A DNA stretch of 64,000 bases from Actinomycetes bacterium (GTDB lineage: Bacteria > Actinomycetota > Actinomycetes > Actinomycetales > Dermatophilaceae): NCBI GenBank assembly GCA_029552065.1, contig JAKPEG010000021.1:1-64000 (forward strand). The letters are read 5' to 3'. The translations under genes and the position numbers were made by a program. Below are positions 41,065 through 49,776 of the stretch, piece after piece; the stretch's first letter is position 1, and every line of letters starts with the position of its first letter. The notes below the pieces were generated by a model, which saw only the letters and a list, made by a program, of their open reading frames with translations, had not been told where the DNA came from and made no database searches.

Positions 41065-41835
41065 TCAGCGACTCCCTGCGCCCGCCCGTCGCCCCAACTC
41101 GACCGAGATGCCCCGGGCCGCGAGCAGGAGGGGCTCGCGCAGGCTGCGGACCCGCCCCGCGCCCCGCGCCGCCACGACGATCCCCAGGGCAGCCTGGACC
41201 GGCCCGGACGGCCCGAACCGCACGGGGACCGCCACCGCGACGGTGTCCTCCGACAGTTGTCGGTCGCTCACGACGTAGAGCTCCTTGCGAATGCGCGCGA
41301 GCTGCGCGCGCAGCGCCTTGGGGTCGGTGACCGTGTGCGGGGTCCGGGCCTCGATCGGGCCGCCGAGGACGGCCTCCTGGATGTCGGTCGGCGCGAAGGC
41401 GAGCAGGACCCGACCCATCCCGGTCGCGGCGAGCGGGAAGCGGGACCCCACCATCGTCAGGAGCTCGACCGAGCGGTGCCCGGCGATCCGTTCGACGAAG
41501 ACGAGTTCGGTGCCCTCGCGGACGGCCAGCTGGATGTTCTCGTGGGTGCCCTCGTAGAGGTCCTGCATGAACGGCAGCGCCACCTCGCGCAGGATCTGCC
41601 CCCGGGGGCACGCCGACCCCACCTCCCACAGCCGCAGCCCCACGTGCCAGGCGCCCTCGGGGGTGCGTTCGAGCGCCCCCCACGCGGCGAGTTCCCCCAC
41701 GACCCGATGCGCCGTGCTCAACGGCATGCCGGTGCGGCGGGCGATCTGGGACAGGGTCTGGGCGGGTTGCTCCCGCCCGAAGGTAGCGAGCACGGCGAGT
41801 ACCTTGCCGGCCGCCGTCGCCCTCGCCTGGGTCAT
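41065..41835 (-). CDS. IclR family regulator of the pob/lig genes (putative)
   Basis: 256 aa. The winged helix (LSQIARRTGMPLSTAHRVVGEL) is followed by the effector-binding domain (ENIQLAVREGTELVFVERIAGHRSVELLTMVGSRFPLAATGMGRVLLAF). PcaR, PcaU and PobR of other bacteria belong to this family and respond to protocatechuate or 4-hydroxybenzoate. Its position directly upstream of pobA suggests the same role; no operator could be pinned down. ATG at 41835. Confidence 0.88.
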   Translation of the reverse strand: MTQARATAAGKVLAVLATFGREQPAQTLSQIARRTGMPLSTAHRVVGELAAWGALERTPEGAWHVGLRLWEVGSACPRGQILREVALPFMQDLYEGTHENIQLAVREGTELVFVERIAGHRSVELLTMVGSRFPLAATGMGRVLLAFAPTDIQEAVLGGPIEARTPHTVTDPKALRAQLARIRKELYVVSDRQLSEDTVAVAVPVRFGPSGPVQAALGIVVAARGAGRVRSLREPLLLAARGISVELGRRAGAGSR

Positions 41836-41913
41836 GCGGCACAGTCTGTCAGTCGGAGCCGCCCGGGGCGGCGGACATCCGCGACCAGCCCGGGGGGCGG
41901 ACGGACCCACGCC

Positions 41914-41919
41914 TAGACT
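41914..41919 (+). promoter_or_regulatory. Putative -10 box (TAGACT) of a leaderless metB transcript
   Basis: TAGACT ends 8 nt before the metB ATG and no ribosome-binding sequence is present. This spacing predicts transcription starting at or next to the start codon. Confidence 0.4.
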
Positions 41920-41927
41920 CGACCGTC

Positions 41928-43112
41928 ATGTCGCAACAGCAGGGACCGGGCTTCTGCACGCTCGCCATCCACGCCGGCCAGGAGCCGGATCCGGCAACCG
42001 GGGCCGTCGTCCCACCCATCTACCAGGTCTCCACCTACAAGCAGGACGGGATCGGGGGGCTGCGGGGCGGCTACGAATACTCCCGGTCGGCCAATCCCAC
42101 CCGGACGGCGCTCGAGGAATGCCTGGCCGCGCTCGAGGGCGGCGCGAGGGGCTTCGCCTTCGCCTCCGGCCTGGCCGGCCAGGACGCGGTCGTGCGCGCG
42201 CTCACCGGCCCCGGGGACCACGTGGTCGTCCCCACCGACGCCTACGGCGGGACCTACCGCTACGTCGCCCGGGTCGCCGGCCCACAGGGCCTGGCCCACA
42301 CGGCTGCCGCGATGTCCGACCTCGACGCCGTCCGGGCAGCCGTCCGGCCCGGACACACGCGCCTCGTCTGGGTGGAGACCCCCTCGAATCCCCTGCTCGG
42401 CATAGCCGACATAGCCGCCCTCGCCGAACTCGCCCACTCCGCCGGTGCCCTGCTCGTCGTCGACAACACGTTCGCGACCAGTTACCTCCAACAGCCGCTG
42501 GCCCTGGGCGCGGACATCGTCACCCACAGCACGACGAAGTATGCCGGTGGCCACAGTGACGTCGTCGGCGGTGCCGTCGTCGTCGCACGCGAGGTGAGCG
42601 GGGCGGCATACGCCGATGCGAGCGAGCGGATCGCCTTCCACCAGAACGCGATCGGTGCGGTCGCCGGACCCTTCGACGCGTGGCTGGTGCTGCGTGGACT
42701 CAAGACCCTCGCGGTGCGGATGGAACGACACTGCGACAACGCCGAGCGGGTGGCAGCGTTTCTCGCGGGCCACGACGCCGTCGCCCAGGTGCTCTACCCG
42801 GGCCTGTCCAGCCACCCGGGCCACCCCATCGCAGCGCGGCAGATGCGCCGCTTCGGGGGAATGGTGTCCTTCCGGTTGCGTCGGGGCGAGGACGCCGCCG
42901 TCAAGGCCGTTGCCACCACCCGGCTCTGGACGCTCGGGGAGTCGCTCGGTGGCGTCGAGTCACTTATCGAACATCCGGCACGGATGACTCACGCCTCGGT
43001 CGCCGGAACGGCGCTCGAGGTCCCGGCCGACCTCGTCCGCCTGTCGGTGGGGATCGAGGACGTCGAGGACCTGCTGGCCGACCTCGGCGAGGCGCTGGAC
43101 ATCCCCGGCTGA
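41928..43112 (+). CDS. metB: Cystathionine gamma-synthase / trans-sulfuration PLP enzyme
   Basis: 394 aa. PLP lysine K204 lies in HSTTKYAGGHSDVVGG; YSRSANPTRTALEECLAALEGG, VVPTDAYGGTYR and WVETPSNPLLGIADI are family hallmarks. It may act as cystathionine gamma-synthase or gamma-lyase. A cystathionine beta-synthase gene occurs 9 kb downstream, which makes a gamma-lyase role in reverse trans-sulfuration possible. Sequence alone does not decide. Converges with paaX. Confidence 0.93.
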   Translation: MSQQQGPGFCTLAIHAGQEPDPATGAVVPPIYQVSTYKQDGIGGLRGGYEYSRSANPTRTALEECLAALEGGARGFAFASGLAGQDAVVRALTGPGDHVVVPTDAYGGTYRYVARVAGPQGLAHTAAAMSDLDAVRAAVRPGHTRLVWVETPSNPLLGIADIAALAELAHSAGALLVVDNTFATSYLQQPLALGADIVTHSTTKYAGGHSDVVGGAVVVAREVSGAAYADASERIAFHQNAIGAVAGPFDAWLVLRGLKTLAVRMERHCDNAERVAAFLAGHDAVAQVLYPGLSSHPGHPIAARQMRRFGGMVSFRLRRGEDAAVKAVATTRLWTLGESLGGVESLIEHPARMTHASVAGTALEVPADLVRLSVGIEDVEDLLADLGEALDIPG

Positions 43113-43340
43113 GCCTCGCGCGCCCCGCCTGGCCGGCGGCAACTGCTCCGCCCCGGACGCCGGCGAGTCCCGGCCGGCGGCCGATGCGGCGGCCGATGCT
43201 CGGTGACGAGGAATCCGCCGACGAGGTAGACCACCGCGGCAGCCAGGAACCACGGGGACGCTCCACGTGCCCCCGCCTGCCGATGCATGACCGCGGTCCC
43301 GGTCCCGCACCTCGGGCGAAGGCCTATGCCGCCTGGGGAC

Positions 43341-44333
43341 TCAACGGGGCCGCGAAAGTCCGCTTCGCGCGTGCCGAGACTCGAGCGCGTCTTCGAAGCG
43401 CGTGGGGGCGCCGGGCGGCCGGGCACCCGAGGCGACGAACGACGCCACCTGGGTCGAGGTGAAGTGCGAGGCAAGGGCCGCCAGATTCGGGTCTGTCGCG
43501 CCGACGATCTGCCGGAAGCGCAGCTCTGCCACCGGGCCGAGCAGGTCGTGGATCTCGATGAAGCAGCGCCGGGCTCGTTCGCGCGGCCAGCCCTCGGGCA
43601 GCAGCTCGGCAGGCAAATCGGGGTCGATCTCGGGGAAGTCGCGCCAGTCGCTGCGCAGGGCAGTGCGAAGCGCCAGGGCGTCCGCCGGGCTCACGTCCCC
43701 GGCCCGGATCCGGTCCAACAGCGGTTCGTAGCGCTCGGCGAACTCCCGGTAACGCGTGGCAAGTTCGTGCAGGTCGAAGGCACTGGCCAGCGGCACGAGG
43801 CGCGATCCCGTGATTGGCTCGCGCACACGGAGGACGGTCGCCGTGCTGACTCCCAGCCGTTCCAGCAGTGCGCAGGCGGCCGACACCCGGTCATGCGGCG
43901 TGACCCACAGGCCGTCGTAGAGCACCCCGAACTGCAGCGCCCGGAGCCCGGCGCGAAGGGATGCACGGACTTCGCGATCGCCCTCGGGCACCGAGAACGC
44001 GACCGTCGTCCATTGCCCGTCCCACGGCTCGTTCGCGCCCCCGAAGAAGAGCATGCGGTGGATCCGGCGCATGACGAACTCCGAGGTGCGTTCGGGGATT
44101 GCGTATGCCGTCGTGCGCCCCGTGCGGCGCAGCCGGAGCAGACCTCGGGCCGTGAGCCGTCGGATAGCGGCACGGGCACCGTCCTCCGAGATGTCGAACT
44201 CAGCCAGCAGCCGCACCAGCGTCGCCGAGGGGATGTGTTCGTCGCGCAGGTACCAATAGTCGCCGAGCACGGTGGTGAGCAGCCGCTGGGGCTCCGGCCC
44301 GGTCTGTGCCCGCGGCAGATCGATTGTCGTCAT
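43341..44333 (-). CDS. PaaX family transcriptional regulator
   Basis: 330 aa. N-terminal winged helix (VRLLAEFDISEDGARAAIRRLTARGLLRLRRTGRTTAYAI) and PaaX-type central and C-terminal domains (EPWDGQWTTVAFSVPEGDREVRASLRAGLRALQFGVLYDGLWVTP). PaaX of E. coli represses phenylacetate genes and senses phenylacetyl-CoA. This one is divergent from the ABC/CapA/CoA-transferase operon across 211 bp, so a CoA thioester made by that operon is a reasonable effector. ATG at 44333. Confidence 0.88.
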   Translation of the reverse strand: MTTIDLPRAQTGPEPQRLLTTVLGDYWYLRDEHIPSATLVRLLAEFDISEDGARAAIRRLTARGLLRLRRTGRTTAYAIPERTSEFVMRRIHRMLFFGGANEPWDGQWTTVAFSVPEGDREVRASLRAGLRALQFGVLYDGLWVTPHDRVSAACALLERLGVSTATVLRVREPITGSRLVPLASAFDLHELATRYREFAERYEPLLDRIRAGDVSPADALALRTALRSDWRDFPEIDPDLPAELLPEGWPRERARRCFIEIHDLLGPVAELRFRQIVGATDPNLAALASHFTSTQVASFVASGARPPGAPTRFEDALESRHARSGLSRPR

Positions 44334-44544
44334 CGCCGGCACTGGTCGACACACCTCATGCCGCACATCGTAGACGTGCCTCCGCGGGCGGCCGCGCATT
44401 GATCTCGCGCGACGTCACGGATCACGTCTGCTTTGGAGCGAGTTCCGGCGCAACGCTTGCCAACATGCGACAGTTTATGTCACGCTCGTTGTCTGATGCG
44501 ACGCGTGATGCGAAGCACTACCCACATCTTCGAAAGGCGAGGCG
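44334..44544. promoter_or_regulatory. Divergent paaX / ABC operon control region
   Basis: 211 bp. TGATGCGA is directly repeated at 44494 and 44506 (12-bp period). GACGT (44411) and ACGTC (44424) form an interrupted palindrome. A relatively AT-rich string CAGTTTATGTC lies near 44471. These are candidate PaaX operators and promoter parts; no experimental consensus supports a choice. Confidence 0.4.
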
Positions 44545-45465
44545 ATGACCATGACACGAAGGCTGAACGTGGCGGCCGTGTCCGCGACTGCCGCGGCAGC
44601 CCTGCTGTTGGCAGGCTGCTCGTCCGGGCCGACCTCGTCGACTGGCGCCACGTCCGGAGGGTCTGCTGCCACCGCCAACACGGTGCTGCACGACGCCCTC
44701 CCGCAGGCCATCAAGGACGCGGGAGTCATCACCTTCGCAGGCGACTCCCACCCGCCCTACCGCACGGTGGAAGCCGACGGAAGGATCACCGGCATCGACC
44801 CCGACATCCAGGAAGCCCTCGCGCGGATCCTGGGAGTCAAGGCCAAGACCGAGACGGTCGCCAGCCTGCCCGCGGCCTTGCAGGGCATGCTCTCCGGTCG
44901 CTACGACGCCTTCAACGGTCCCGTGAAGGCCACCGCCGAGCGCGAGAAGGACTTCGACTCGATCACGTGGATGACCACGCGCACGGCATACATCGTCCCC
45001 AAGGCGACGGGCGCGGGGGTGGCGGCCACGGACGACCTGTGCGGGAAGACGGTCGCCGTCGTCACGGCGAGCATCGTCGAGGAACAGCTGAAGAAGCTGT
45101 CCGCCTACTGCGAGGGCAAGGGTGCCTCGGCAATCCAGGTGCTCGGATTGGCCGACACCAACTCGACCCTGTTGGCGGCGAACGCCGGACGCGCGGCAGC
45201 GGCCGGGATGACCGAGGCGGCGGCGATCGACGTCCGCAGCAAGGAGCCGGACAAGTACCTCTACGTGCGCCAGACCGAAGCCCAGGGCGCGACCACGGAC
45301 AACCTGGCGACACTCGTGCCCAAGAGCAGCGGCCTCGGACCGGTGCTCATGAAGGCCTTCCAGGAGTTGTTCGCCAACGGCGACTACCGGCGAATCATGG
45401 AGAAATACCACATCGAGGGTGTCGCCGTTCCGGCTCCTATCCTCAACGTCGCGTCGAAGGGATGA
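44545..45465 (+). CDS. Family 3 ABC transporter substrate-binding lipoprotein
   Basis: 306 aa. Signal peptide VSATAAAALLLAGC with lipobox LAGC, then a Ser/Thr/Gly-rich spacer and a SBP_bac_3 fold (ITFAGDSHPPYRTVEADGRITGIDPDIQEALARILGV). Usual ligands are polar amino acids and their analogues. The start is the ATG at 44545 or the one at 44551, which is better spaced from GAGG. It heads an operon of seven tightly packed genes with 4-bp overlaps. Confidence 0.92.
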   Translation: MTMTRRLNVAAVSATAAAALLLAGCSSGPTSSTGATSGGSAATANTVLHDALPQAIKDAGVITFAGDSHPPYRTVEADGRITGIDPDIQEALARILGVKAKTETVASLPAALQGMLSGRYDAFNGPVKATAEREKDFDSITWMTTRTAYIVPKATGAGVAATDDLCGKTVAVVTASIVEEQLKKLSAYCEGKGASAIQVLGLADTNSTLLAANAGRAAAAGMTEAAAIDVRSKEPDKYLYVRQTEAQGATTDNLATLVPKSSGLGPVLMKAFQELFANGDYRRIMEKYHIEGVAVPAPILNVASKG

Positions 45466-46439
45466 GCACCTCCGCAGCCGGCGCGCCGCTCCCGCCCCCG
45501 GCGTCCCTCGCGGCGTCGTCGTCGCGCGCGGCCCCGCCGGAGGACATCGCCACAGCCGGCCGACGCCTGCGCCCCATGCACTGGCTGGTCACCCTCCTGC
45601 TCCTGCTCGTGGCCGCCCAGATCGCCTGGTTCCTGTGGACCAACCCTCGGTTCGAGTGGAAGGTCGTCGCGCAGTACCTGTTCGAGCCGACGATCCTCAA
45701 AGGACTGGGGACGACTCTCTTGCTGGCGCTGGCCGCGATGGTCGGTGGCTCGGTGGCGGGAGGCCTCCTCGCGGCGGCACGGATGAGTGAGCTGCTCCCC
45801 GCCCGCTGGGCGGCCACGACCTTCGTGGCCGTCTTCCGGGGCATCCCGCCGCTGGTCCAGCTGATCTTCTGGTTCAACCTGGCCTACCTCGTCCCGCGGC
45901 TGTCCCTGGGGATCCCCTTCGGACCCTCGTTCGGCGACTGGTCGACCAATGCCGTGATCACGCCGGTCACCGCCGCGATCGTGGGGCTCACCCTCGTGGA
46001 GTCGGCCTACATGGCCGAGATCATCCGCGCCGGCGTGCTGTCGGTCGACATCGGCCAACGCGAGGCGTCCAAGGCGATGGGCTTCACCGCCGGTCAGAAC
46101 TTCTTCCGGATCGTGCTGCCCCAGGCCATGCGGGTGATCATCCCGCCGTCCGGGAGCCAGTTCATCAGCGTCGTCAAGGGGACGGCACTGGTGAGCGTGA
46201 TCGGGATGAGTGACCTGCTCTACTCGGTGCAGGTCATCTACAACCGCACCTACCAGATCATCCCCATGCTCATCGTGGCCTGCCTCTGGTACCTCCTCGT
46301 CGTCACCCTGCTGAGCATGGGCCAGTCGCGGCTCGAGCGACGGTTCTCCCGGGGCCATTCCCGCCACGCACCCGAACGCCGAAGCCGGCTGTTCGCGGCT
46401 ACTCGACGACCGCCCCGAAAGGGTAAGGAACAGCCATGA
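45462..46439 (+). CDS. Amino-acid-type ABC transporter permease
   Basis: 325 aa. About six membrane helices after a 40-residue Ala/Pro-rich cytoplasmic N-terminus. HisM/GlnP family motifs: FEPTILKGLGTTLLLALAAMVGGSV, RGIPPLVQLIFW and the EAA loop REASKAMGFTAGQNFFRIVLPQA. A single permease gene implies a homodimer channel. ATGA overlap with the binding-protein gene. Confidence 0.92.
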   Translation: MSTSAAGAPLPPPASLAASSSRAAPPEDIATAGRRLRPMHWLVTLLLLLVAAQIAWFLWTNPRFEWKVVAQYLFEPTILKGLGTTLLLALAAMVGGSVAGGLLAAARMSELLPARWAATTFVAVFRGIPPLVQLIFWFNLAYLVPRLSLGIPFGPSFGDWSTNAVITPVTAAIVGLTLVESAYMAEIIRAGVLSVDIGQREASKAMGFTAGQNFFRIVLPQAMRVIIPPSGSQFISVVKGTALVSVIGMSDLLYSVQVIYNRTYQIIPMLIVACLWYLLVVTLLSMGQSRLERRFSRGHSRHAPERRSRLFAATRRPPRKGKEQP

Positions 46440-47302
46440 CCGACTCTCGATCCGCCGGTACACCCGGGGGCGACGGGGCCGCCGAGGCCGCACTCTCGGG
46501 CTCCGAATCGGGCCCCGTGGTCCTTTCCCTGCACGACGTCCGAAAAGCCTTCGGCGATCATCAGGCTCTCGACGAGGTCAGCCTCGATGTGCACGAGGGT
46601 GAAGTGGTCGTCGTCATCGGCCCGTCCGGTTCGGGCAAGTCCACCCTCGTCCGCTGCGTGCACCAGCTCGAGCAGATCGACGGCGGCTCCATCCATCTCG
46701 ACGGGGAGCTCCTTGGCTACGAGCACCACGGCAACGGACTCCGGCCGCTCAGCGAGCGGGAGATCGCCAGCCAACGTCGCCGAATGGGAATGGTCTTCCA
46801 GAACTTCAACCTCTTCCCGCACTTCACAGTCCTTCGCAACATCGTCGAGGCACCAGTGCACGTGCACGGGATCCCGCGGGCCGAGGCCGTGGAACGGGCG
46901 CGGAACCTGCTGGACCGGGTCGGGTTGAGCGACCAGGCCGGGAAGTACCCGCGGCAACTCTCGGGAGGCCAGCAGCAGCGCGTGGCGATCGCGCGCGCGT
47001 TGGCCCCCGAGCCACGCATCCTCCTGTTCGACGAGCCGACCAGCGCCCTGGACCCCGAACTCGTCGACGAGGTCCTCAGCGTGATGCGCGACCTTGCCGA
47101 CCTCGGCAAGACGATGGTGGTCGTCACCCACGAGATGGCCTTCGCTCGTGAGGTCGCCGACCGCTGCGTCTTCATGGAGGCCGGCCGGATCGTCGAGACG
47201 GGTCCTCCCACGAAGCTCTTCAGCGACCCTTCCTCGCCCCGGCTGCGCGCTTTCCTCTCGCGCTATACCGACGACCGCACCCGCGGGACGGCGACGGCAT
47301 GA
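46436..47302 (+). CDS. Amino-acid-type ABC transporter ATP-binding protein
   Basis: 288 aa. Walker A GPSGSGKSTLVR, signature LSGGQQQRVAIARAL, Walker B LLFDEPTSALDPE, H-loop VVTHEMAFAREV, all of the GlnQ/HisP type. It overlaps the permease stop and the CapA start as ATGA on both sides. Confidence 0.94.
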   Translation: MTDSRSAGTPGGDGAAEAALSGSESGPVVLSLHDVRKAFGDHQALDEVSLDVHEGEVVVVIGPSGSGKSTLVRCVHQLEQIDGGSIHLDGELLGYEHHGNGLRPLSEREIASQRRRMGMVFQNFNLFPHFTVLRNIVEAPVHVHGIPRAEAVERARNLLDRVGLSDQAGKYPRQLSGGQQQRVAIARALAPEPRILLFDEPTSALDPELVDEVLSVMRDLADLGKTMVVVTHEMAFAREVADRCVFMEAGRIVETGPPTKLFSDPSSPRLRAFLSRYTDDRTRGTATA

Positions 47303-48531
47303 ACGGTGAGCTGACCATGCTCTCGGTCGGGGACATCATCCTCGACGAGCCGGATCCCGGTTCCTTCCTCGAACCGGCCGCCCCCGTGCTGCACGCCGCC
47401 GACCTCGTCGTCGGCCACGTCGAGGTACCGCACACCGACACCACCGCGTCGACGAGCACTGACGTTCCGGCGCCACCGGCGGACCCGCGGGCGCTCGCGG
47501 CCCTCAGCAGAGCCGGCTTCGACATCGTCACCCTCGCGGGGAACCACATCTACGACTCCGGCGATGCCGGTGTGCTCGACACGGTGCGACACGCGCGTGC
47601 CGCCGGGTTGCAGACGGCCGGCGCGGGAGCCAACCTCTCCGCGGCTCGCCGACCGGCCGTCGTGGAACGGGACGGCATCCGGGTAGGGGTGCTGAGCTTC
47701 AACTGTGTCGGCCCCCGCGAATCCTGGGCGACTTCGGCGAAGGCCGGTTGCGCCTACGTCCACATCCTCACTCACTACGAGCTCGACCACGCCAGCCCGG
47801 GAGGTCCACCGCGCATCTACACGTTCGCCGATCCCGACAGCCTCGACCGGATGGCCGAGGACGTCGCAACCCTAGGGGAGCACGTCGACATCGTGGCCGT
47901 GTCCTTCCACAAGGGGGTCGGCCACACCCCGGTGACCGTTGCGATGTACGAGCGTCAGGTGGCCCGTGCCGCCATCGACGCCGGAGCGCACGTCGTCGTC
48001 GGCCATCACGCCCACATCATGCGCGGCGTCGAGGTCTACCGTGGGCGACCCATCTACCACGGCCTGGGCAACTTCGTCACGGTCACCCATGCGCTCACGC
48101 CGAGCGACTCGAGCGCCGGGGAGCTGGCCGTGTGGGCGCGCCGCCGGGTTGCCCTCTACGGCTTCGCGCCGGACCCTGCCATGCCCTTCTATCCCTTCCA
48201 TCCGCAGAGTCGCAACACCGCTGTCGCCAGCGTCCGGGTCGACCGAGGGGGAGTGGTCGAGGCCGGGCTGGTCCCGTGCTGGATCGACGCTTCGGGTCGC
48301 CCACAGCCCCTCACGAGGGACGCGACGGGAGAGGCCGTCGTCGCCTACATCCAACAGATCTCGACCGAGGCTGGTTTCGACACGGTGCTGCAGTGGAGCG
48401 GCGACCACGTGCGCATCGAGGGGGTCGGACCTGCGGCCGACTCCGCCGCGCCCCGCCCCTCCCCCGCGCCCGAGCCCTGGGACGGCCACAACGCCACCAC
48501 CGCCCACGAGTTGACTGGAGACACCCCATGA
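47299..48531 (+). CDS. CapA family metallophosphoesterase-fold protein
   Basis: 410 aa. Motifs of the CapA/PgsA-like family: SVGDIILDEPDPG, TLAGNHIYDSGDAGV, VSFHKGVGHTPV and GHHAHIMRGVEVYRGRPIYHGLGNFV. The His/Asp/Asn set resembles calcineurin-type metal sites. Members are linked to poly-gamma-glutamate synthesis in Bacillus, but no ligase genes for that polymer are here. There is no signal peptide, so it is probably cytosolic. Within this operon it may hydrolyse the imported compound; that is inference. Confidence 0.85.
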   Translation: MNGELTMLSVGDIILDEPDPGSFLEPAAPVLHAADLVVGHVEVPHTDTTASTSTDVPAPPADPRALAALSRAGFDIVTLAGNHIYDSGDAGVLDTVRHARAAGLQTAGAGANLSAARRPAVVERDGIRVGVLSFNCVGPRESWATSAKAGCAYVHILTHYELDHASPGGPPRIYTFADPDSLDRMAEDVATLGEHVDIVAVSFHKGVGHTPVTVAMYERQVARAAIDAGAHVVVGHHAHIMRGVEVYRGRPIYHGLGNFVTVTHALTPSDSSAGELAVWARRRVALYGFAPDPAMPFYPFHPQSRNTAVASVRVDRGGVVEAGLVPCWIDASGRPQPLTRDATGEAVVAYIQQISTEAGFDTVLQWSGDHVRIEGVGPAADSAAPRPSPAPEPWDGHNATTAHELTGDTP

Positions 48532-49760
48532 CCACCTCGCCACTGGCCGGCGCCGTCGTCCTCGACCTCACCACCGCGTTGGCCGGCCCCTATGCGACCC
48601 TCCTGCTGGCCGGATTGGGTGCCCGCGTCATCAAGGTCGAGAACCCGGCCACCGGTGGCGACTCCGCCCGCAACAACGCTCCGTACGCCGGCCGCGACGG
48701 GCTCACCCTCGGGCGCCGCCATGCGGACGACATGTCCGTGTCCATGCTCGTGCGGGGGCGCAACAAGGAGAGCATCACCCTCAACCTCAAGGATCCGCGG
48801 TCCCGCTCGGTGTTCCTCGACCTGGTGGCGCGCGCCGACGTGCTCGTCGAGAACTACAGCGCCGGGGTCACCACCCGCCTGGGCATCGACTATGCCTCCA
48901 TCCGCGAGCACAACCCGCGGCTCGTCTACACCTCGATCAGTGGCTTCGGCGCCCAAGGCGGGCCTGGTTCGGGCAAGGCGATGGACTCGATCATCCAAGC
49001 GCTCAGTGGCGTGATGATGACAGCCGGCGAGCCCGACGAGGGCCCCGTGCGATTCGGCCTGCCGATCGGCGACCTGCTCGCCCCCCTGTATGCCGTCATC
49101 GGCACCGTCTCGGCGCTGCTCCAGGCCGAGCGCACCGGGGTCGGCCAACACGTCGACGTGTCCATGCTCGGGGCACTGACCTCGCTCATGGCGTGCGAGC
49201 CGTTCGACGCCTACGACGCGGTCGGGCTTCCGCAGCGAACCGGCTCGATGGTCCCGCGTCTGGCACCCTTCGGGATCTTCGAGGCTGCAGACGGGCACGT
49301 GGCCCTGTGCGCTCCCACAGACCCGTTCGCCCGCGGGGTGTTCCGCGCGATGGGCCGCGAGGAGCTCCTCGGCAGCTACGCCACGAGGGACGCCCGGGTC
49401 GCCAACGCGGACGAGGTCCACGGTCTCATCGGCGCCTGGATGAAGGAACTGACGGTGGACGAGATCCTCGATCGGTTGGTGCGCGAAGGCGTTCCGGCGG
49501 CGAAGGTGCGCGACCCTCACGAGGCGGTCCACGATCCACTGGTTCGCGAGCGAGGCGAGGTGGTCACGCTCCGTCACCGCACCTATGGGGACGTCGCCGA
49601 CCTGTCCGGCACCGGGATGCCCATCCTGTTCTCGGGGGCGGATGTCGGCTTCGACGAACCGCCGCCAGATCTCGGGGAACACAACCACCGGGTCTACGGC
49701 GGTCTGCTGGGCTACTCCGACCAGGACGTCGCGCGCCTGGCCGAGCAGTCGGTCATCTGA
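48528..49760 (+). CDS. Class III CoA-transferase (CaiB/BaiF family)
   Basis: 410 aa. Typical opening VVLDLTTALAGPYATLLLAGLGARVIKVENP, then NKESITLNLKDPRSRSVFLDLVARADVLVENYSAGV and YTSISGFGAQGG. The enzyme family moves CoA between carboxylic acids via an aspartyl-CoA intermediate; the expected Asp lies in the central region around MDSIIQALSGVMM. It overlaps CapA by 4 bp. In HgdB-type pathways this class supplies the 2-hydroxyacyl-CoA substrate, which matches the two genes that follow. Confidence 0.9.
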   Translation: MTTSPLAGAVVLDLTTALAGPYATLLLAGLGARVIKVENPATGGDSARNNAPYAGRDGLTLGRRHADDMSVSMLVRGRNKESITLNLKDPRSRSVFLDLVARADVLVENYSAGVTTRLGIDYASIREHNPRLVYTSISGFGAQGGPGSGKAMDSIIQALSGVMMTAGEPDEGPVRFGLPIGDLLAPLYAVIGTVSALLQAERTGVGQHVDVSMLGALTSLMACEPFDAYDAVGLPQRTGSMVPRLAPFGIFEAADGHVALCAPTDPFARGVFRAMGREELLGSYATRDARVANADEVHGLIGAWMKELTVDEILDRLVREGVPAAKVRDPHEAVHDPLVRERGEVVTLRHRTYGDVADLSGTGMPILFSGADVGFDEPPPDLGEHNHRVYGGLLGYSDQDVARLAEQSVI

Positions 49761-49776
49761 GCCAGGGGTGCCCGAG

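Noticed and set aside
41836-41927. SAM or other riboswitch upstream of metB
   Set aside because: Only 92 bp are available, no conserved aptamer core is seen, and the TAGACT box suggests a leaderless mRNA.
42989-43474. Small leftward frame with a hydrophobic stretch (SPWFLAAAVVYLVGGFLVTEH)
   Set aside because: It would overlap the metB 3' end by over 120 bp and the paaX 3' end as well, has no ribosome site, and is otherwise low-complexity. The 228-bp gap 43113-43340 otherwise shows nothing supportable.
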